A DNA stretch of 64,000 bases. It comes from Cupriavidus oxalaticus. Its GTDB lineage: Bacteria > Pseudomonadota > Gammaproteobacteria > Burkholderiales > Burkholderiaceae. This document shows, one piece after another, positions 60,024 through 64,000 of the stretch. The stretch is from positions 25,460 through 89,459 of the forward strand of contig NZ_CP038640.1 of NCBI RefSeq assembly GCF_004768545.1, read 5' to 3'. A program made the translations under genes and the position numbers. The notes under the pieces were generated by a model that saw only the letters and a program-made list of their open reading frames with translations, did not search any database and was not told where the DNA came from. The first letter of the stretch is position 1. Each line of letters opens with the position of its first letter.

Positions 60024-60367
60024 GTCTTCCTCCGTCAATTGTTATGTCTCTCTCTTTGTGAGAAGAAACAGGGATTGTTCATCTCGCGTTCGGCCAAGTC
60101 GATTTTTTAAACTTCACCGTCTTTAACGCGCGATGAATAGTAAGGCTGAAGAGCCTTTGTTGCGCGCAAAGTAAAAATGAGCCACTTCGCGCAAAGAAAA
60201 TCCGAGCCACCTCCAGTACAGTCGGCCTTTTTCGCGCGAAGGCTGGCGATGCTCCACAAGGAACAGTGGATGCAAATTCATGTGCTTCGCTTTAGCTTGA
60301 AGACCCGATGTCGACTTTGGAACGGGCTCTTCACCGCTACCGTACTAAACGCGGAGTGCAGGTCACA
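60024..60367. other. tfdF-tfdB spacer with IS21-family end remnant
   Basis: A 344-base spacer. At 60158 an IS21-like end begins (TGTTGCGCGCAAAGTAAAAA, then TGAGCCACTT and CGAGCCACC), and at 60249 a frame starts MLHKEQWMQIHVLR, the opening of an IstA-type transposase that loses similarity after about 14 codons. No right end is visible. A promoter for tfdB may lie in the AT-rich part 60030-60130. Confidence 0.6.
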
Positions 60368-61432
60368 TTATTTGAAATCCGGTCTTCGCCCACGAAACGC
60401 ATTGACTAACAATGTTTCCAATGCGTCCGATTCCAGCGGACGCGGATTCGGATATTGGTCCCTTAGCGCGAGGTCGCGTACCCTCGGAATATCTTCAGGC
60501 CGCATACCGATTTCGGCGAGACTGAGTGGTGCTCCAGCATTTCTGGCGAGATCATATAGCGCGCTCGGGACGTCACTACTGCCGGCGACTTCCTGAAGCA
60601 GTCGCTCAGCTGGCGCGGCGTACGGCAGATTGTATGCCAGTGCGTGTGGTAGTACGATTGCATGTGTCTCCGCGTGGGGAAGATTAAGGGTTCCCCCAAG
60701 CGTGTGGCAGAGTTTGTGATGTAGCCCCATGCCCAAGTGGCACAGTGCAGTGCCACACATCCATGCCCCAAAAAGGGCATCCGTACGCGCTTCGGCGTCA
60801 GTCGGCTTTGCCACCAGGCGCGGGATTGCATCGAACAAGGCGCATATGCCCTGCTTACACATGGTCTCGAGAACGGGATTGAGGTCGGCCGAGTACAGAC
60901 CTTCTGCGGCGTGAGCGATCGCATTCAAGGCGCTCGTCACCGAGATAGCAAGCGGCAAATCGACCGTGAGCAATGGATCATAAATCACGGTCTTCGGTAG
61001 CACCTTGGGGTCGCGGCCGGTCCTCTTCATTCCGCCTTCCGTGACACCCCAAATGGTAGTCATTTCACTACCGGCATAGGTCGTTGGTATAACCAGACTT
61101 GGGACGTCAAGGTTCATCGAAAGGATTTTTGCGAGTCCGGTGGTCGATCCTCCCCCGATCGCGATGATTGAGTCGGCGTCAGTATCGTTAAAAGCCCGCT
61201 CGGCTTTCTGGATGACGTCGACGGGAACATGCATCGTCGCGCCATCGAAATATCCAGCTACCCTGTCACCTATCGGACGGACGATATCCTTCGCTAACTC
61301 GCGTTGTTCCGGGCTGCTTAATACCAAGGGCCGGCGTGCGCCAAGGCGTCCTATTTCATCTGGCAATGCAGAAGCAGTGCCCGCCCCGAAGACGACCCTC
61401 GGGCTCAGGTAGTCAAGCGTGAACTTCTTCAT
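60368..61432 (-). CDS. tfdF: Maleylacetate reductase TfdF (pJP4 module-I type)
   Basis: A 354-aa iron-type alcohol dehydrogenase family maleylacetate reductase. IAIGGGSTTGLAKIL is the NAD(P)H-binding run, followed by VIPTTYAGSEMTTIWG and GLHHKLCHTLGG. It makes 3-oxoadipate from (chloro)maleylacetate. It overlaps tfdE by four bases. The protein matches what I remember of pJP4 TfdF. Confidence 0.94.
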   Translation of the reverse strand: MKKFTLDYLSPRVVFGAGTASALPDEIGRLGARRPLVLSSPEQRELAKDIVRPIGDRVAGYFDGATMHVPVDVIQKAERAFNDTDADSIIAIGGGSTTGLAKILSMNLDVPSLVIPTTYAGSEMTTIWGVTEGGMKRTGRDPKVLPKTVIYDPLLTVDLPLAISVTSALNAIAHAAEGLYSADLNPVLETMCKQGICALFDAIPRLVAKPTDAEARTDALFGAWMCGTALCHLGMGLHHKLCHTLGGTLNLPHAETHAIVLPHALAYNLPYAAPAERLLQEVAGSSDVPSALYDLARNAGAPLSLAEIGMRPEDIPRVRDLALRDQYPNPRPLESDALETLLVNAFRGRRPDFK

Positions 61433-62133
61433 GAAGGGTCCTTCAACATTGCAAGCAGTTCGAGCGTCCGAGCATTGGCCACAGTTGTCGCCGCCTGATC
61501 GAAATTTGGGCTGGATGACCGTGCAAATGAATGCCCCACTGGATACCAGTGCAGACTCAGATTTTTGTTTCGACCGAAATGCTCTTCGAGAATGCTACGG
61601 GCCTCTTCTGTGACATAGTGATCTTTGGTACCCATGTGGAACATCGCCGGTCGTGTAATAGCTGGCACCAGTGAGACCTTTTTTTCAAGTCCCACGCCGT
61701 AATAGCCGATTGAGCAATCGGCCAATGATCGCGCCGCCACATCAAACGCCAGCGCACCTCCCAGGCAGTACCCGACTACAGCGACACGACCGTTCGAGAA
61801 AGGGAGCGCACGAGCGTATTCAATGGCGCATGAAAGGTCATTGACTCCTGCCTCCATGTCAAAGTCGCGAAACAACGCAAGCGCCTGTTCCCGTTCCGAT
61901 GGTACGTTTGCATCAAGCTCGATATTCGGCGCCTGTCTCCAGTACAGATCCGGACACACGCAACCAAAGCCCGCACCAACGAGCCATTCCACGGTTTCTC
62001 TTATGAAAGGCGTGATCCCGAAAATCTCCTGCGCGATCACGACGATGGGTGCGGAGTCCGTCGTCGGCTTTCCGAGGTAGGCACCAAAGCGACCACCCGA
62101 GCGCGACGTGATCTCAACGCCGTCTGATAACAT
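61429..62133 (-). CDS. tfdE: Dienelactone hydrolase TfdE (pJP4 module-I type)
   Basis: A 234-aa alpha/beta hydrolase; start at 62133 (MLSDGVEITSRSGG). The catalytic Cys is in VVGYCLGG, the acid in MGTKDHYV and the His in YPVGHSFAR. It hydrolyses chlorodienelactone to chloromaleylacetate. It overlaps tfdF and follows tfdD by 74 bases. Confidence 0.94.
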   Translation of the reverse strand: MLSDGVEITSRSGGRFGAYLGKPTTDSAPIVVIAQEIFGITPFIRETVEWLVGAGFGCVCPDLYWRQAPNIELDANVPSEREQALALFRDFDMEAGVNDLSCAIEYARALPFSNGRVAVVGYCLGGALAFDVAARSLADCSIGYYGVGLEKKVSLVPAITRPAMFHMGTKDHYVTEEARSILEEHFGRNKNLSLHWYPVGHSFARSSSPNFDQAATTVANARTLELLAMLKDPS

Positions 62134-62207
62134 ATTTAGTCTCCAGTTACACATGCGCAGTTGCATTCGAGGCGATCCACAGCCGCGGCCTGCGCTGCGC
62201 GTTTTGC

Positions 62208-63320
62208 CTAGCTGACGCGTGCGTATTGGCGCACCTTGTCCTCGTCAAGCGTCATGCCGTGACCTACGCCAGTGGGAACCTGCAGTTCGTAATCCCGGAT
62301 CTCGAGTGGCTCGTGGCTCAGCGTGTCTGCCAACACGAAGGGACCGATCAGTTCGCAACCGAACGGAAGCGATGGAACCGTAGAATAGAGCTGAAGTGCA
62401 ACCGATGTGCCGATCGTCGAGTCAAGCATTGTTCCGCCATACGATGCAATCCCGCTTGCTTCCGCGACCGCTGCTATCTTTTGCGTCGCCGAGACCCCTC
62501 CCATGTTGCAAAGCTTCAGCGAAAAGACATCCACACTTCGGTCGCGCGCGAGATCGAATGCCGAGGCCAACGTACTCAGGCTCTCATCGGCCATGATGGC
62601 CACGCGGTTGTTGTCGGAGAGCCGCCTCAACGCTTGCGTATTTTCGCGGCCGACCGGCTGTTCGATGAGTTCCACGCCAAGCGCCTCCAGTTCAGGAATG
62701 TAGACGGACGCCACTTGCTCGTCCCAAGCCTGATTCACGTCAACGCGAAGGTAGGCCTTCGATCCGAGACTATTTGACAAAGCCTCCATATGGATGAGAT
62801 CGTCTTGGGGCGACCGGAAGCCAAGCTTGACTTTGAAGCGATTGTGTCGTCGTCTTTCAATCATCTCGACGGCAGAATCGAGATCGCGTTTCGTATCTCC
62901 GCTCGCCAATGTCCAGGCAATCGGAATCGCACTGCGCAACGGCCCGCCAAGTAACTCGGCGATCGATACGCCTAACGCTCGAGCTTTGAGATCCAGTAAC
63001 GCCATCTCGACCGCAGCCTTTGCAGAGGCGTTTCCGGTGACGGCACGCGCCATGGTTTGCAGTGCACCTGAAACGTTGAACGCATCAGTTCCGAGGAGGT
63101 GGGGCGCGAGATACCGTTCCACGATGATCTTGATCGTCTCCGCACACTCTGCGCTCCAGACGGGACCACCAACGCTTCCACCCTCGCCGACACCAACGAG
63201 CCCCTCCGAATACACCCGGACGATAACGTAGCTCTGCTGGTGCACGGTAGTGATCGACATCTGGATCGGCCGCTTGGTCGGCACATCCACGATCACTGCT
63301 TCAATCGCGTCAATCTTCAC
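62208..63320 (-). CDS. tfdD: Chloromuconate cycloisomerase TfdD (pJP4 module-I type)
   Basis: A 370-aa enolase-superfamily enzyme. NRFKVKLGF holds the base Lys; RVDVNQAWDE, VELIEQPVG and IMADESLST the metal ligands; FSLKLCNMGG the second Lys. It overlaps tfdC by four bases. It cyclises chloromuconate to dienelactone with chloride loss. Confidence 0.95.
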   Translation of the reverse strand: MKIDAIEAVIVDVPTKRPIQMSITTVHQQSYVIVRVYSEGLVGVGEGGSVGGPVWSAECAETIKIIVERYLAPHLLGTDAFNVSGALQTMARAVTGNASAKAAVEMALLDLKARALGVSIAELLGGPLRSAIPIAWTLASGDTKRDLDSAVEMIERRRHNRFKVKLGFRSPQDDLIHMEALSNSLGSKAYLRVDVNQAWDEQVASVYIPELEALGVELIEQPVGRENTQALRRLSDNNRVAIMADESLSTLASAFDLARDRSVDVFSLKLCNMGGVSATQKIAAVAEASGIASYGGTMLDSTIGTSVALQLYSTVPSLPFGCELIGPFVLADTLSHEPLEIRDYELQVPTGVGHGMTLDEDKVRQYARVS

Positions 63321-64000
63321 GGGTTTGCCCCCGCCTGCGCACGCGCGGGCTCGATAACGAAGTTGATGTTCATCAGGCGGACACCCTCTTCCACAATATC
63401 GGGAGTAATCAGACTAGACTGGACGCCGTTGCAACAGTCGTCCGTGATCCAATCTCCACCTTCGAAGTAGTACTGCGTGGTCAACGTTTCATATCCCGGC
63501 GCCTTCACCTTGAAATGTACATGAGCGGGACGCCACGAGTGACCACCCATGGTTTCGAGCAATGCGCCCGTGGGACCCTGATCCGGGATCTGATACGGCA
63601 CCGGCATCGTTGTGCGCACGCGGAAGCTGCCATCGGTGCCCACCCTGAGCTTCCCTCGATAAAAATCAGTCGGGATGTCGTCATGGAAACCGCTGTACTT
63701 CCCATCGGGCGTCGAATGCCAGACATCAATCGTCACGTCCTCGACAACGCTCCCGTCGACCGCTTTGACCGTTCCCTGGATAAGCAAAGGCTTGTGGTCG
63801 TCCGTGTCGTAAGTCTTGAGCCGGTCATCGACCAGAGGGGCGTCGTCGCGATAGTAGGGTCCCTCGATAGCAGGCGTTGAACCTTCGCTAATACGAGCCT
63901 TCGTCGCAGCCACGGTGCTATTGAAAAAAACATCGCAAAGAAGAGCGGTTTCACGCTGTTCGGCTACTTGCATGAGGTAATGAACCGCAGTTCGGTATTC
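63317..64000 (-). CDS. tfdC: Chlorocatechol 1,2-dioxygenase TfdC (pJP4 module-I type), N terminus cut by window edge
   Basis: The last 227 codons of an intradiol dioxygenase; about 28 N-terminal residues lie outside the window. Iron ligands are visible as Tyr in GKYSGF and FYRGK and the His pair in RPAHVHFK; TTQYYFEGGDW follows. It opens chlorocatechol to chloromuconate. First known gene of the tfdC-D-E-F-B operon; its regulator (tfdT in pJP4) would be beyond the window. Confidence 0.94.
   Translation of the reverse strand, partial: EYRTAVHYLMQVAEQRETALLCDVFFNSTVAATKARISEGSTPAIEGPYYRDDAPLVDDRLKTYDTDDHKPLLIQGTVKAVDGSVVEDVTIDVWHSTPDGKYSGFHDDIPTDFYRGKLRVGTDGSFRVRTTMPVPYQIPDQGPTGALLETMGGHSWRPAHVHFKVKAPGYETLTTQYYFEGGDWITDDCCNGVQSSLITPDIVEEGVRLMNINFVIEPARAQAGANP

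Noticed and set aside
60177..60596. A 139-codon plus-strand gene between tfdB and tfdF
   Set aside because: It runs from an IS21 remnant into the antisense of tfdF; only the first codons after 60249 resemble IstA.
1..64000. tRNA or rRNA genes
   Set aside because: I saw no cloverleaf-like or rRNA sequence; none is expected on this plasmid backbone.

Overview
The window is most of a circular, self-transmissible IncP-1 plasmid, best matching the IncP-1beta (R751-like) subgroup. It carries chloroaromatic (2,4-dichlorophenol/chlorocatechol) degradation genes of the tfd type. The backbone identity rests on a continuous run of recognisable IncP genes: trfA-ssb-trbA to trbP-upf30.5-upf31.0-parA-traC to traM-kfrCBA-korB-incC-korA-kleFE-kleA-korC-klcB-klcA-oriV. 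It is supported by KorA, KorB and KorC operators, TrfA iterons and an RK2-type oriT nick site. The very long TraC (1448 aa) and the kfrC/kfrB/kfrA block point to the beta branch. Such plasmids live in Burkholderiales and other Proteobacteria; the sequence alone cannot name the host.

Layout. (1) 1-5057: a GC-rich chlorocatechol operon on the minus strand (tfdD-C-E-F-B, with B cut by the window edge) and a divergent LysR regulator. (2) 5100-8817: a ParD-like antitoxin and a truncated ParE-like toxin, then an IS21-family element (5539-8173), then a mer remnant (merT fragment, mer promoter, intact merR) ending in a perfect 38-bp Tn21/Tn501-type terminal repeat. (3) 8897-24662: replication (trfA, ssb) and the trb mating-pair-formation operon. 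(4) 24663-26832: upf31.0 methylase, ParA resolvase and arrays of short dyad repeats. (5) 26833-40698: the tra region with oriT between traJ and traK. (6) 40901-49682: the kfr, korB/incC/korA, kle, korC and klc stability and control genes, plus a DinJ/YafQ-type toxin-antitoxin pair. (7) 49683-50914: oriV. (8) 50915-57269: a complete Tn3-family element with an unusual 563-aa tyrosine recombinase, a loxP-like core site and three passenger genes of unknown function. (9) 57270-58226: wreckage of a KfrA-like gene and an IS30-family transposase. (10) 58227-64000: a second, lower-GC tfd operon, tfdC-D-E-F-B (C cut by the window edge), whose proteins I recognise as the pJP4 module-I type.

How it works together. 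The two tfd operons each encode the full path from dichlorophenol (TfdB) through chlorocatechol (TfdC), chloromuconate (TfdD), dienelactone (TfdE) and maleylacetate (TfdF) to 3-oxoadipate. They differ in gene order and base composition, so they were acquired separately. Both ends of the window are catabolic and the oriV-trfA interval holds all foreign DNA, so the missing part of the circle is presumably more catabolic DNA. The parA-traC interval, the other usual insertion spot, is free of transposons. The backbone is tied together by global KorA/KorB/KorC repression, with KorB sites also lying inside trbJ and traF.

Most interesting points: the Tn3-family element with its own tyrosine-recombinase resolution module and passenger operon; a family of CATCGYC...GRCGATG dyads in five arrays, one of them inside klcB in frame; a GACGCCAAGGGAA-type motif repeated across the tra/control half in several reading frames; seven consecutive perfect hairpins beside oriV; and the IS21-bounded deletion that fused a toxin gene to merT.
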